Assembly (NCBI GenBank): GCA_003013855.2
Contig: ML058337.1
Coordinates: 868,001-932,000 of the forward strand
Reading direction: 5' to 3'
Origin: Liriodendron chinense
Taxonomy: Eukaryota; Streptophyta; Magnoliopsida; Magnoliales; Magnoliaceae
Length of the DNA stretch: 64,000 nt
The notes under the pieces were generated by a model, which did no database searches, was not told the origin of the DNA, and saw only the letters and a list, made by a program, of their open reading frames with translations. Position numbers and translations under genes: made by a program. This document shows, piece after piece, positions 30,571-42,998 of the stretch (the first letter of the stretch is position 1; the number at the start of each line of letters is the position of its first letter).

Positions 30571-32668
30571 TGTTGAGCTCTTAATTGTGCATATTCTAAC
30601 CCCAATTCATCACTCATTATGCATGGTTTTCATGATTTAAAGACTAATCAAATATATGTTTTGTGGTTGTAGGAATGAGAGTTGTTTTGCCCAATTGATG
30701 ACCAAAAGGGCACATTTAGGAGCCTTTGATGAAGGCCCAAAGTGGACCAAAGAATGATGAAGAAAGAGAGGAGGATGAGGAAGAAAGAAGGAAAGAAAAG
30801 AAAGAAGAAATAATGCCCAAAAGGTGGTCCGACCGGTCAAGACCGGTCGGCCAAACAGTCTCCGACCGGTCTAGACCGGTCGGCCAACATTGAAGCCTTC
30901 TACAGAAGCTGCTGGAGCAAGGCCAGCCTTGTCCGACCGGTCTTGACCGGTCGGCCATGAAAATTCTGAGTTGCAGATTGCAGACAGCAGACCATTCCCG
31001 TTTCTGAATTTTTGGACCTATTTTTTGGACCCATATTAATGATATTTGAAAATCCAACAAATCCATGTCGAAGAGGAGCTCGACGCCGAACTAACCCAAG
31101 TGGTTTCGTGTCGATCGGAGCTACGGATTGATCGTGGTGGCCAAAACAATACGAACTATCCAGAAAGTTCCAGATTTCGCTGTTCAACTCTGGGCCGGTC
31201 CAGGTGACCCATCATTGATGATATGAAGAATCTACTTTGACCATCTTTTAGACCACATCCATATATGAATAACCAGAAAAGTTTCAGATCAAAATGATGT
31301 GTGGTTTGATTGTACCGGTTGAAGAAAGATGGACCATTCAGAAAGATCCAACTGCGCAGAGTTTATAAAAGCCCTAATTGTTCTAATTTTCGGACCACAT
31401 TCTGGGATTTTTTTAGACAATCTAATCCGTCTATCATGTAGAGGAGGAAGTTTTCTACCAATGTTCAAAATTTGAGATCAATCCGACCTCTGGACACTCC
31501 AGGGCGTTGAAAGCAAGATGACTGGTTCTGAAGGTACCCAAAGTGCGCAATTTTGAGAGGCGGTCGGTGATGTGATTGGTGGGCCCATTCAGAGGACAAT
31601 CTTGGAAATCTAAATCATCTATGAGGAAGATCACATTACAAGAAAGCTATAAACCAAATTTGAAGGCAATCCGACCATTGGTTAAGCCGTACCAGGAGAA
31701 ACAAATTCTGCTATGTTGCTGTACTATTGCTGCACTATAAAAGGAGGTGCTCTCTTCTATTCCAGGGCAACCAAGGACGTGGGGAGCAAGGAGTTCAAGT
31801 CATAGGAGGCTTCCTAGCCTCCTCCAGCTAGTTTTTCTTCCGTTTCTTAGTTCTAGTTTTATTTTTAATATGCTTTTCATTAGCTAATCTCTTAGCTAGA
31901 GCTAAGAGGTGAACCTTATAGTTTTCTTAGATTGTTTAATTCGTTTTATTGGTTTTAAAGTTGGAATTCATGATTATGAACTATGGTTTGAAGTTTATAC
32001 AAGCTTTAAGTAGTTTTTCTTAGTCTTATGATGACTCATGGATGTTTGGGAGAATTACTTAAATTCTTAATTGGTTTGCATCAGTCTAGACCTGTATGAT
32101 CCGAGGAATTGAAGTGCGCTCTAGTACTATGATCTTCATGTGGGGACTTCCTACCAAAGTTCTATTTTTCTGATTTTCTGAATTATGTATGGATTATGCA
32201 TGTAATTTGAATCAAGTTCAAATCATGATCTAGACTTGTCTTGTGACAGGACTTGAGGATGGTTATGATTGTGAACTGAACCTTTTGGAATGGGGAATGA
32301 CCTATGCAATTGAGCATGCTCAGCTCAGCCTACATTGAGTGAATCCTATGCATTGAACTTACATATGACAGATTGTTTGGTTTAACAGCTCTATCATCCG
32401 ACTAGATAGATCTTAATATTGATTCTATTTGAGAAAGTGAGAAACCATAGCGAATTATGCATCTAAGGAGAGCTATAAGTGGATCCTTGATGCTCTAGTT
32501 ATCTTTCCATTATCAGATTTTCTATTTTATGTTAAAAATCAATTTCACAAACCTCTTTGATTCTAGTTATTAGGATAGTTGGAATTGTTTACTTCCTTCC
32601 CTGTGGATCGACCTCGGTCTTACCGAGATTATTACTACATAGCAACCCTACACTTGGGGAAGCGATCA
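30571..32668 (+). mobile_element. Solo LTR A (Athila-like), 2098 bp, TSD ATTCG
   Basis: It starts TGTTGAGCTC, ends AAGCGATCA, and is flanked by a perfect ATTCG (30566-30570 and 32669-32673). The U3 has six GACCGGTC palindromes (30827-30957); TATA box TATAAAAG at 31736-31743. The end region CGGTCTTACCGAGATTATTA is shared with LTR B and, more distantly, with the 5' LTR of the Athila-like element. Confidence 0.9.
30827..30957 (+). repeat. GACCGGTC palindrome cluster in LTR A
   Basis: Three pairs of GACCGGTC separated by two bases (AA, TA, TT), each pair flanked by TCC on the left and GGCC on the right. A related cluster sits in the unrelated S LTR at 59028-59300. Confidence 0.9.
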
Positions 32669-32873
32669 ATTCGGCGGCTTTGGCATCACATTTTATTTTT
32701 ACTTTAACTAATTTCAAGGGTGACCCTAGGTTGAATCGATCCGAACCCTATCCCAGCTTGGCCCTTAAGGGCTAAGGCTAGAGTCCGAGCCTCTTTAGCC
32801 CATTTGCACCAAGCTGGGTTTGAGCTAGGGCTACGCTTAGGCCACAATTAGGGCTTCAAGGCTAAGTTAAGGC

Positions 32874-33639
32874 TAGAGGTGGGCAACGATCCAGGCTGGG
32901 CTGAGTTAACCCTAGTTTGAGTTTGGCTGGTTTTGTGCCACCCCAGTTCGTGTATCGGCCTGGTTTGGGTTTTGGGTCGACCCATGTGGCCCGTGTTTGG
33001 TTTTCTTTAGAAAAATTTGGTTCAGGTCGGTATCAGTTTGGTCGAAAATTTCAAACTGGGTCGAGCCGAGTTCGAACAGGTGGCGGCTCTTTTTTGGTTG
33101 GGTGTAGTTAAGGTTATACCAACCAATTCGAATCCTACTTTAGCATACCAAGTAAATTTTATGGGTCCACCGTCATTTATATGTATTATCCACGTCGTCC
33201 ATCTGGTTTTACATATCATTTTAGGACATGATCCAAAATTGAATAACATCCAAAGCTCAAGTGGACCAAACCACATGAAACGATATTCATTCATATATAT
33301 GTATTATCCATGTCGTCATGTATATGTATTATCCATGCCGTCCATCCATTTTTACATATCATTTTAGGACATGATCTCGAAATTGAATCATATCCAAAGC
33401 TCAAGTGGATCACACTATAGGAAAGAGTGTGCATACAATCTATGGGCTGAATCAAATTGAGTTGAATCAAGCCGAGCCGAGCCAGTACTGCCCTAGCTTG
33501 AGTTTGGTTTGCTTTTTTTAAATGAGCTTAACTCCAAGGCTTGGTTTGGTTTGAACTTTTATTCAAACCAATCCAAGCCGAGCTTTTTCAAACCAATCCG
33601 AGCAGTGCTTTCGACCGGCTTGGTTTGTTTATAGCTCTA
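32874..33639. mobile_element. Non-autonomous hAT element, 766 bp, TSD GTTAAGGC
   Basis: The ends TAGAGGTGGGCAA and (reverse complement) TAGAGCTATAAACAA are bounded by a perfect 8-bp duplication GTTAAGGC (32866-32873 and 33640-33647), the hAT hallmark. Subterminal GGTTTGG/CCAAGC-rich stretches are also typical. There is no transposase. It contains a duplicated piece of a palindromic family (33160-33420, with TATTATCCA-GTCGTCCAT twice). Confidence 0.85.
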
Positions 33640-33647
33640 GTTAAGGC

Positions 33648-34200
33648 CAACCTCAGCACACCCCCACCTAAAAGTTGGATGTCATGTACTCTTAACTCCC
33701 AACCACTGCAACAAATATGGCAAAGATTTTTATTGTGATATTTTGGCAACATTTTGATTAAATGATAATATTATGATAATTTCAAAATCTCAACATTCTT
33801 TTCTGTTTCTCACAATTTTATCGCCAAACTACTACAATTTAAAAGAAAATTTTATTTCACAATTAAAATAAATCATTTTATACACACTAGGTAAGTAACA
33901 TGTTCAACAACATGAGAAGAAGAGAGAGATATCGAAAAGGGAAGAGAGCAAGGAGTGGGTTAGAGAGAGAGAGAGAGAGGCGTTCATGAATAACGGGCAA
34001 ACTTGAAAGTCTGTCAGATAAATTAATGAGATTTATCTTTTTCTTTGTACTAGTAAACTTTGCAAGGTAACTAGGTACGCAATCCTCGATCGCTCACATT
34101 CAATACAGTGCCTCTGCCAGCTCATCTAACGAAGCGCAGACAGAATGAGATTTTTCTCTCATGTGCTCCTGAGGGTGTCTACATAGCTCTCCTCTCTCTC
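33648..34200. other. Intergenic, no gene recognised
   Basis: A/T-rich DNA with a GA run at 33960-33986. No ORF with recognisable domains and no repeat ends were seen. Confidence 0.5.
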
Positions 34201-34202
34201 CC

Positions 34203-34570
34203 CCATGAAAGAGTACTCAGGATCCAGCATGTGAGGCCATCCATTGGGGCCCACCTGCTGAATCGCAGGTGATCAGAATTATCCAGGTTTGAAAACATAT
34301 TCTACACAGGCCACCCTAAGAAAATTAGGCTGAACGGATGATCATGACTGTAACTATCTTTAGATGAATTTAGAGCTATGAGAACTAAATTTCAATAGCC
34401 CGCGTTCAACTCTAGAAGTCAAAGGCTACGATCATTAACGAAGACTGATTATGAAACAATAGCCTACTTATGTATAATAATAATAATATTAACGGTTTAG
34501 ATCATAGTCTTATTTCAGCATGTGGGCCCAAGTGGCTGGCAAACATGCTGGATCCGGAAACCCATGCACG
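34203..34570. mobile_element. Palindromic MITE-like element
   Basis: The left end has GGATCCAGCATGTGAGGCC near 34219; the reverse complement of the right end has CGGATCCAGCATGTTTGCC near 34540. GTGGGCCC-type blocks lie inside both. It is non-coding and no target duplication was fixed. Confidence 0.45.
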
Positions 34571-35038
34571 CAAAACGAACTACTGTATGTAAGAGCATGA
34601 GTTCGTGAGTAGGGTCCTGATTCACAAATCCGTACATGTTGGGCCCAATTTTTTTGGAGACCTCACTGTTGATGTGGTGGGATATATTGCGAACTTGGGA
34701 TTTAGGGCAACCACCCTGGTTGGATGATTAAAAAACTTAGGTCGATAACCTAAAAGTGGACGGATGACAAAAAAAGATATCAGGGGCTGGCAAAACATGG
34801 TCGATGATTTCTAATAATTCTAGGAATTCAGCATACATGATGTTCCTATGATTTCAACGGTCTAGATAAACCTAAATGGCTTTATCTATAAGAAAATGGC
34901 AAGATTTCTATTTTTTGCTATTTTTTTATTTTATGAAATTTATAAATAATCTATTGCAACAAGTAGGATACAAACGTCAAAAAGAGAGGTTTGCTGCAAT
35001 ACACGTCCACTATTTTTTTTTTTTTTGTAAGTTAGAAC

Positions 35039-35203
35039 ATGGGTGGTGCCATGGGTTAAGTTGCTCCCCACAAGTATGGGATGGATTCCTCTCCCCCGTG
35101 CACTTACTCAGGATATTGCGGGGTTTGCGTGTGCTCGTAGGGTAGGGATTAGTCCCATCCCTTAAAGAAGGTGAGGGGATACCCTACGTCATTAAAAAAA
35201 AAT
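35039..35203 (+). mobile_element. SINE-like element
   Basis: The 5' part GGGTGGTGCCATGGGTTAAG resembles a tRNA-derived pol III A box and GGGATGGATTCCTC a degenerate B box about 30 bases later. The element ends in an A9 tail. Length (~165) fits plant SINEs. No clear target duplication was found, so the call is tentative. 34571-35038 and 35204-35655 contain no recognisable feature beyond a T-run at 35012-35026. Confidence 0.45.
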
Positions 35204-35655
35204 TACTTTCACTTATTTCAACCCCTAATTTGATCATTTAGCCCTCTTCTTTAAATGTTAACCATTTCCTTTAACCGTTCTTTTGTGGGCCAATTGTCCA
35301 TTCCTTAATATTATTTTGCTATCATCCATCCACAGTGAGACCCATGAAATAAACGATTTGGATCATTAACACATGACACCACCTTTTTTCCAGCAAAGAA
35401 TCAAGAAGAATATCTTCGGTCGGGGGGACCATATAATCCTCAGCCAGAGAACGTGCACAGTACACCAGCTTTACACCAGTTGCAATTGGAGCCGTGTTTC
35501 AGTCGTCTACGCATGGAAAATGTGGCCTGGTGTGACCGACCAGGGACCGGTCATTGCTTTTCTTCATTGAATATGGACAAGTGCTGTATTTCTTTCTCTA
35601 ACTGTTTATTTTTAAGCCAACAAGCAACATGAGGGCCATGTGACAGGCTACGGAC

Positions 35656-36140
35656 AATTGCTTCCCCCGCCGTCCCGAGCTCGGGACAGGCTAGGGCTCT
35701 GAGGGCCAACGTGATGTATGGATATTATCCACACCGTCCATGCATGGTTTCATGCCATTTTAGGTCATGGGCCCAAAAACGGAACAGATCCAAGCTCACT
35801 TGGACCATGAAATTGGGATTAAACTCTGACCGTTGAAAGCTTCTTGGGCACCACAGGGAGTTTTGGTCAAGATGATATTTGTGTTTTCCTTTCATCCAGA
35901 TCTTTATGATCTTATGACGGTTGGATGTCAAATAAACATCATGGTGGGCCCTAGGAAGGTTTCAACGGTGGAAATCATTGGCACCGCTGCTTCCTGTGGT
36001 GTGGCCCACATGAACCCTGGATCTGTCTCATTATTGGGCCTTACACTAAAATGACATGGAAAAACTCATGGACGGTGTGGATAATATCCATACATCGCGA
36101 TGGCCGCCAGAGCCCGAGCTTGGGACGAGTGGGGGAAGTA
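35656..36140. mobile_element. Palindromic MITE-like element with ~90-bp inverted ends
   Basis: The left end CTTCCCCCGCCGTCCCGAGC at 35661 pairs with the right end ending GGGGGAAG at 36138. The arms include GATGTATGGATATTATCCAC and the CACCGTCCATG block on both sides. The core GTGGGCCC-AGGAAGGTTTCAACGG is shared with 39347-39805 and 39849-40380. Confidence 0.7.
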
Positions 36141-37050
36141 CCTAATGCGCGCCCGCTCAGAAGCATCTGGCCTACAGGACAAGGTTCTGCCCCTAAGCTG
36201 AGCTCAATAGCCAAACTTGGGCTTGAAATCTAAGGCCTGGTCTCCACTCTAGGCTATGGTTGGGCTAAGGATGAATGCCCAGCCTGCCGGTTGGCCCAGT
36301 CCAATCATTAAATGGGCTACCATTACGTAAAAAAGAATGTTTGTTTGGAAGGCACTTGAAGACACTTGCGTCCTTCGATTCGGATTATGTTTTAATGCAA
36401 AAACTATTTCTATAATGGGACTCGTCATGAACAGAGAAAATTTTCATAGATGGAAAAATTTGAAACCTTTAATCTTTCCCCTCATCTTTCTTAGAGGGCC
36501 AGCTCTGCCCCAACCTAGCCTTATAGGTAGGCCTGTCAACCAGCCAAGCTCAGGCTAGGCAAAATAAAAAATTTGAATAGGCTTGATAGGCCTGTCAGGC
36601 TTCGACTGAATAGTTCAAAATCTGGCCGAGGCCAACTCAGACTTAGCCCGTTAGCAACCCTAGCTTTGATTACTCAAAGTAAACCCAGTCCTATGACTAA
36701 AAATTCTAAGTTCACATCCTTACAAGAGGACCGTGGAGATTAAAGGGACGTGGAAAAGGGAAGTAATCTAAGTACTACTGAGGCAGGCAATAACAAATGA
36801 GTATGGGGGTTGGACTTGCGTACCAGGTACAAAGAAAAGATCAGTCAGAAGTAAAAGTACTGTAACTTGCATCATAGCCGGAGTTATTTTTATAAATATG
36901 CCATCAATATAAAAAATGATTAAATTTCATTCAATTACACAGCGGAATATGATTTTCTCCAAATTCAAAATTGAAATCCTGATCCCAAGATCCCTTGAAT
37001 ACAATCATGTACAATTTTTAAAATATAAAAACAAACTTGAAAAAGTTAGA

Positions 37051-37086
<36 letters not shown>

Positions 37087-37589
37087 AGGATTAATTGATA
37101 CCCATTGATCAAATGTCGATGATGGTCCTCCAACATAAGGACTAGGCGAACTATTAGGGGTTGTGATTAGTTCTTGCGCAGTAATGAATGTAATAGCATG
37201 TGTAATGCAGTGATAATGCGATGCCCATGATAAACAATGGCTTGGGTCAGATAAATCTACCCCTATTCACCAACTTGACGAAGTGGTCGAATAACCAGTT
37301 AACCCGAGTTTTTAATTGGCAGGATTTGATATCTCAACAACCCACAGAGCATACATTCGAGTCGACTGGATACTCAAATGTATGCAATGTAATGTTGATG
37401 GATAAGGTAAGAAGGGAGTTGAGAAGGGAGTGGATGTTATATAATGCTAATGTAAGTTTGGATGAGGTTGATCGAGCTAGGGTGGAAGGTGGACTGTTTT
37501 ATCACAAGGGTTGTATTGAATGACTTGGATCTGGATTTTAATTGCTCAAGTGAGTAAGCTTGGACTAGGCTAGGTTGACCCGGGCTAAA
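36141..37589. other. Intergenic, no gene recognised
   Basis: It contains a (CA) run at 37052-37084 and a GGCCTGTCAGG-type stretch near 36530-36600 resembling hAT subterminal sequence. The 100-codon frame at 37221-37523 has no recognised domain and no supporting context. Confidence 0.45.
37052..37084. repeat. (CA)16 microsatellite
   Basis: A perfect CA dinucleotide run of 33 bases in non-coding DNA. Confidence 0.95.
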
Positions 37590-38989
37590 TGTTGACCTTA
37601 GAATTGTGCATATTTATCCCCAATTCCATACCACATTTACATGGATCATTGTGTTTAATGAAGTAACTTAAGTGTGTTTTTATGATTGTAGGGAATTTAA
37701 AGAGAATGGAGAGAATAGAAATTAATCATGTACATTTAAAGAAATGAGGAAGGCCAGCTAAGTCAAGCCAAAGATAGAAAGAAAGAAGAAATGGAAAAAA
37801 GAAATGTCATAGTTGAAAGCTAAAAAAGACAGCAGAAATCGGCCTATCGACACCAATATCGATCGGCAACTGACTTTGGCCGACTGGCCGAATTAAGGCA
37901 AAAAACTAGAGTTTTGGATCGAACTTGCTGAATAGAATTTAACATTATTGTCTGGCCGAACTTCCATCCATATTTTGAAATTCAGTTGCTGGGCTAGTAA
38001 TTGCCTTATCGATTGGGCAACACCCAATTTCGGCTGGCCGACAGGTGATGTCGATGCAAATGTTTTACACAATTTCAAGAGGCAGTGGCCAATTTTACTA
38101 TATAAAAAGGTGTCTCTCAAGCTTCTCAGGGCATCTAAGATGTGAAGGGTCGAAGAGATTCGTCAGTGGAAGAGTTCTACATCGAGTTTTGGTTTTGTTT
38201 TTGAAGAGTTTTAGTTCATTCATGTTAGGGATGAACTAATCCTCTTATCCCTAGTTAAGAGGGGAAGCTTGTAGTTCGTTTTTAATATTCTAGTTTACTT
38301 CAGATTTGAATTTTGGGTTTTAATGTTGAACTATTGATTAATATTAGTTTGAATAATGTTCTAATTTTAGTTCTACTTTGAGCTAGTGATGACTCTGGGT
38401 TCATTGGATGCTTAGGAAGGCTGAGATTAGTTACTTACATGTTTTGCAAGAGAGTGATCTGTAAAATTCATTAATCTATCGTAGACTACGGGCATGGTAG
38501 ATACTTTTGATTTTCCATGATCAATAACTTGGTTCTTAAAGAGGGAACTAATTCAATTTTAAGTTCTAATTTGTTTTGAATCTTTTAAATATGATTTAAT
38601 CGCTCTATTACCCGGCTGGATAGGATACGACTTCGATTCTAGTTGAGTTATCAATCGAATCAAGTAAATTAGACATTGTGAATAACTATGAGTGGATCGT
38701 TGGTGCTTTGGTGTCTTTTAGTTATTGTTAACTTTTCATAAATTTAGTTTTTTCACTATTACTTTGTTTAAAGGGATTTTCCCATATAACCGCCTGTCTT
38801 TTACGTTATTTATAAATAAATGCATGCTTCCAAAATACTTAAAGCAAAACGCCAAAGGTTTACAAATATGGAGAAAAAACCGCCTCTTAGACATTTACTA
38901 ATGTTGAAAGACAGATTTGGGTTGTTGGTGCATCTAAATGATGGATTTGCCCTTACACTCTTTAATTTTTACTATTACACCCTATTTCA

Positions 38990-39325
38990 AGGGCAGGTGT
39001 ATGAAAGATTTTATGGGGCCACCTTTATGTACATGTGTGATCGGCACCGTCCATCCATTTTGCAATCTCATTTTAGGCTATGAGCCTAAAAATGCGGTAG
39101 ATCTAAAGTGAAGGTGGACCACACCAAAGGAAAAGTTGGTGATGGAGCACCTACCATTAAAACAAGGTTGGGGCCATAGAAGTTCGAATCAAGCTGATTT
39201 TGTGTCTTCCCTTTGTTCGTGTCTATGTGGCCTTATCAACAGATTGGATGGCCCTGATAAACACCAGGGTGTGCTCTAGGAAGCTTCTAACAGTGGTTGT
39301 GAAACTTGTGTAGCGTACAAGTTTG
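38990..39325. repeat. Palindromic-family unit 1 inside the MULE (truncated)
   Basis: It contains CACCGTCCATCCATTTTGCA, GGTGGACCACACC and the TAAACACC-GGTGTG core of the family, but the right arm with the mirrored CCGTCCAT block is missing, so it does not fold back completely. Confidence 0.55.
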
Positions 39326-39346
39326 GGCTGGGAAGCCGATTGCATT

Positions 39347-39805
39347 ACGAGTAAACTGTGTGGGGGCCATCATGATTTATGTATTTTATCCACTCCATCC
39401 ATTCGTTTTATTAGATAATTTTAGGGCTTGGGCCAAAAAATGAAGTATATCCAAAGCTCAAGTGGACCATACCACAAGAAAAGGTGTGAATTGGATATCT
39501 ACCATTGAAAAATTCTTTGGGGCTGTAGAAGTTTTGGATCAAGCTGGTATTTTTTTCCCTTCCTCCATGTCTGTGTAATCTTGTGAACAGGTTAGATGAC
39601 AAATAAACATCACTGTGGGCCCCAGAAAGGTTTCAACGGTAGAAATCATTATTTCCACGGTTTCCTATGGTGTGGTCTACTTAGAGTTTTGAACATGCTT
39701 CAATTTTGGGCTCAACCCCTAAAATGAGCTCGAAACCCGGATAAATGGCATGGATAAACTACATAAAATCATGGTGGTCCCCATAGAGTTTACTACGTAG
39801 GATAA
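39347..39805. repeat. Palindromic-family unit 2 inside the MULE
   Basis: The left arm AGTAAACTGTGTGGGGGCCA and the reverse complement of the right arm, AGTAAACTCTATGGGGACCA, are inverted partners, followed by ATCATGATTTATGTA / CCATGATTTTATGTA. Both arms extend to a TTTTAGGG block. Confidence 0.72.
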
Positions 39806-39848
39806 AAGTGTTAGTATACAATTCGATTTAGTTAAGAGTATATTGGAG

Positions 39849-40380
39849 CACGACTGGTCACTAGCCAGCAACCCAGGAGCCAACGATGTGGGTGAGACCT
39901 TGACGGTAGGGCCCACCTCAATGTATGAAATGTATATCCATGACGTCCATCTATTTTTATAGTTTATTTTATGGTGTCATAAAAAAATGACAAACATGAA
40001 AATTTCAGGTGGACCACACCACATGAATCAGTGGTTATTGACCATTAAAAAGCTTTTGTAAGCCACGGAAGTTTTGGATCAAGATGATATTTAGTTTTCC
40101 ACTTCATTTAAGTCTTTGTGACATTATCAAGACATTGGATGGTCAAAAGTAATTACAGTGGACCCAAGGAAGTTTTTTATGGTGGGCGATCAACAACCAT
40201 TGCTTCCTATGGTGTGGTCCACCTGAAAATTTTATCTTCTTTATTTTTGGGATTACTCCCTAAAATAAGTTGGAAAAACATATGGACGGCATGGATATAC
40301 ATTGTATACATTAAGGTGGGCATCGTCAGGGGCACACCACATCGCTGGTTCCGAGGTTGCAGCAAGTCGCTCTCGTTGGT
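39849..40380. repeat. Palindromic-family unit 3 inside the MULE
   Basis: The arms pair over more than 100 bases: left CAACGATGTGGGTG, GACGGTAGGGCCCACCTCAA and TGTATATCCATGACGTCCAT; right (reverse complement) CAGCGATGTGGTGTG, GACGATGCCCACCTTAATG and TGTATATCCATGCCGTCCAT. It is non-coding. Confidence 0.75.
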
Positions 40381-40423
40381 ATTGTGTTGCGTCTTCCCTT
40401 CTTCCGGGTATTTATGGCCTTAT

Positions 40424-42517
40424 TGTTGAGTCATCAATTATATACATTTTGACCCCTTTTTATCACATATATTAAATGATTTTTATGTCTAAAAGTTTCA
40501 TCTAATACATGCTTTTGTGAATGTAGGAATGAGAGAGAGAGACCTTGTGATTTTGATGTTAAAAGTACATTCCTAAACATCATTGAAGCCTAAGATGAGA
40601 AGGAATGGAGCAAGAGAAAAGAGAAGGAAAGAAGATGAAAACAAAGGCTTTGAAGAGGTCCGATCAGTCAAGAACGGTCGGCCACTCAAGCAGCCATCTC
40701 CAAAGCACGCTGGACCAAGGCCCAGATGGGTCAGATCGGTCAAGATCGGTCGGCCAGCCCTGTCCGACCGATCAAGACCGATTGGCCATGCAATTTCTAA
40801 TTTTCAGATTTCAAACAACAGGCAGTCCCTTTTTTGGTTTTTTGGCCCAGTTTTTGGGACTCATATTGATGATTATTGCAAATCTAATCCATCCATATTG
40901 AATATTAGCTCAACGCCGAAAAAATTCAAGTGGTTTCGTGTCAATCAGAGCTACAAATTGACCGTGGCGGCCAAACCAATACGAGCTGTCTAGAAAGTTT
41001 CCTAATTTCACTGCTCAACTCTGGAATGGTCCAGGTGGCCCATCATTGATGATATGAAAAATCTAATTTGACCATCTTCTAGATCACATCTATATATGAA
41101 TAACCACAAAGTTTCAGGTCAAAAGGATGTGTGGTTTGATTGTACCAGTTTAAGAAAGATGGACCATCCAGAAAGATTTCAACTTCGTAGATTTTATAAA
41201 AAGGCCTAAGTGTTCTAATTTTCACACCCAATTTTAGAATTGATTTGGACAATCTAATCCATCTAGAGGAGGAAGGTTTCTATTAATGTTTCAAATTTGA
41301 GATCAATCCGACCTTTTTACACTCCGTAGCGTTGAAAGTAAGATGACTGGTTCTGGAGGTACCCGAATTGCGTGATTTTAAGAGGTGGGCACTGATCTGA
41401 TTGGTGGGCCCATTCAGAAGATAATCTTAAAAATCTAAAACCATCTATGAGAAAGATCTAGTTCTAGGGAAGGTACAAATCAAATTTGAAGGCAATCCAA
41501 TCATTGGTTAAGCTGTACGAAGTGAAACAAAATCTATTATGTTGTTATACTGTTGCTGTATTATAAAAGGAGGTGCTCTCTTCTATTCCAAGGTAGTCAA
41601 GGACGTGGGAAGCAAGGAGTTCAGGTACTAGGAGGGTTCCTGGCCTCCTACAACTAGTTTTTCTTTCTTTTCTTAGTTCTAGTTCTAGTTTTTCTATGCT
41701 TTCTTCTAGCTAACTCTCAGATAGAGCTGAGAGGTGAATCTTCTTTATTTTTAATCATGCTTTGATACATTAATTTCGGTTTATGCTTTATGTATTAAAC
41801 AATTCATTATGGTTTGAATAAAGTTGATAGTTTTAGATGATTTAGGGAGTTTGTGTGCCAAGTACATGAGTTCTTGTTCGATTTCTGAGATTAATCAGAT
41901 TGGTTTATGAGTTGTTGATTGATGGAAGCTTTTGATTTGAGTTCTCCATGGATCAAAACAGTGGAATCTCTATTAGAACTATGATGGAAAGTTCATGTAT
42001 CTTTTGTAGAATCTGAGATAGGTTTGTTGCTTATTGAAGTTGGTTTAATTAGAGTTTAAATCATTGGTCGTAGTCAAGTCTAATGACAGCATTTGATGAA
42101 AGCTATGGTTGTGAATCTCAACTAGATTGGAAAGAGGCTTGGCTTATACAATTGAGTGTGCCCAGGGCCTGAACTTTATTGAGGGAACCAAATCAGTAAA
42201 CACCCATCTATTCCAGATTGTTTATGAGCTTTAATTGTTATATCTCCTGGTTAGATAGACATAGAACCTCGATTCCAGTTGTGATAGGATCGAATTATTG
42301 GATTGAGCATGGTTAAGACTAGAAGAGGATCCTTGATGTTCTAGTCTTTCTTATTTCTCAGATTTCTTATTTAGTTTTTACAAACTGTTTTCCAAAATCT
42401 TCTTAGATTTAAGTTATTAAAGTAGTTAGAATTATTTACCTCTTTCCCTGTGGATCGACCTCGGTCTTACCGAGAATTATTACTACATCGCAGCCTTGCA
42501 CTTAAGGTGAGTGAACA
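40424..42517 (+). mobile_element. Solo LTR B (Athila-like), 2094 bp, TSD CTTAT
   Basis: It starts TGTTGAGTCA, ends GAGTGAACA, and is flanked by a perfect CTTAT (40419-40423 and 42518-42522). It is collinear with LTR A: motif cluster at 40657-40790 in mixed form (GATCGGTC, GACCGATC, GATCAGTC), TATA box TATAAAAG at 41562-41569, and the same CGGTCTTACCGAG end block. It is nested in the MULE. Confidence 0.92.
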
Positions 42518-42980
42518 CTTATCAACAGGTTGGATGCTCTTAGAAAGATTCCTACGTCGGGTGTTTTGATCAGAGGAGAGGGCTCCAGTGATGTTTCACC
42601 GAATAAGAGGGAAGGAGATGGCTTGATCTAATGAAACAGAACCAGGGTAATTTTGTCTTTTTGAAAAATAAAGTTCATAAACCCATATAACCTTAACGGT
42701 ATTTGACGGCAGGCGGCCGTATGTCTAACGGTGCAAACCTTAGGTGTTTTGCTTTAAATATTTTAACAGCATGCGTTTATTTGGAAATATCCTAAAAGGT
42801 AGGTGGTTAAGTGGGAAAATCCCTTGTTTAAATCTAAATTTTAGATTTAATTTTTAATTCTAGTTCTAATTTTAGATTATTTTAGAATTTCACCCATATA
42901 AGTTCCTGAGGAACGATCTCGGTCTTAACCAAATTCTTACTACATCACGGCCTTATACTTTGGGCTGGCGAACAAGTTTT

Positions 42981-42998
42981 TGGTGCCGTGTCGATGAT
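42981..42998 (+). promoter_or_regulatory. Athila-type primer-binding site (degenerate)
   Basis: TGGTGCCGTGTCGATGAT follows the LTR end after AGTTTT. It is a decayed form of the TGGCGCCGTTGCCGGGGA site, complementary to the 3' end of plant tRNA-Asp, common in this lineage. Confidence 0.6.

Larger units (their letters stand above)
38773..42823. mobile_element. MULE, 4051 bp, TSD TTGTTTAAA
   Basis: Terminal inverted repeats of at least 85 bases start GGGATTTTCCC on both sides. The left end continues ATATAACCGCC; the right, reverse complement, ACTTAACCACC; both then have AAAGCAAAAC about 80 bases in. A perfect 9-bp duplication TTGTTTAAA (38764-38772 and 42824-42832) is diagnostic of the Mutator superfamily. 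It is non-autonomous: no transposase, but palindromic units at 38990-40380 and the later solo LTR B (40424-42517) inside. Without LTR B it would be about 1950 bases. Confidence 0.92.
37590..42974 (+). repeat. 5' LTR (LTR C) of the Athila-like element, split by a MULE
   Basis: It starts TGTTGACCTTAGAATTGTGC and ends GGCGAACA directly before the primer site. Without the MULE and one 9-bp duplication the LTR is about 1325 bases. TATA box TATAAAAA at 38101-38108; just upstream (37840-38045) are CGATCGG / GGCCGAC-type motifs. Confidence 0.8.

Noticed and set aside
35656..36140. A host microRNA-like hairpin
   Set aside because: The inverted arms are those of a dispersed palindromic family seen at least three more times in the window, so a MITE-like origin explains the fold.
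37221..37523. A 100-codon plus-strand ORF just before the Athila-like LTR
   Set aside because: No recognised domain, no promoter or leader, and not supported by a second copy.
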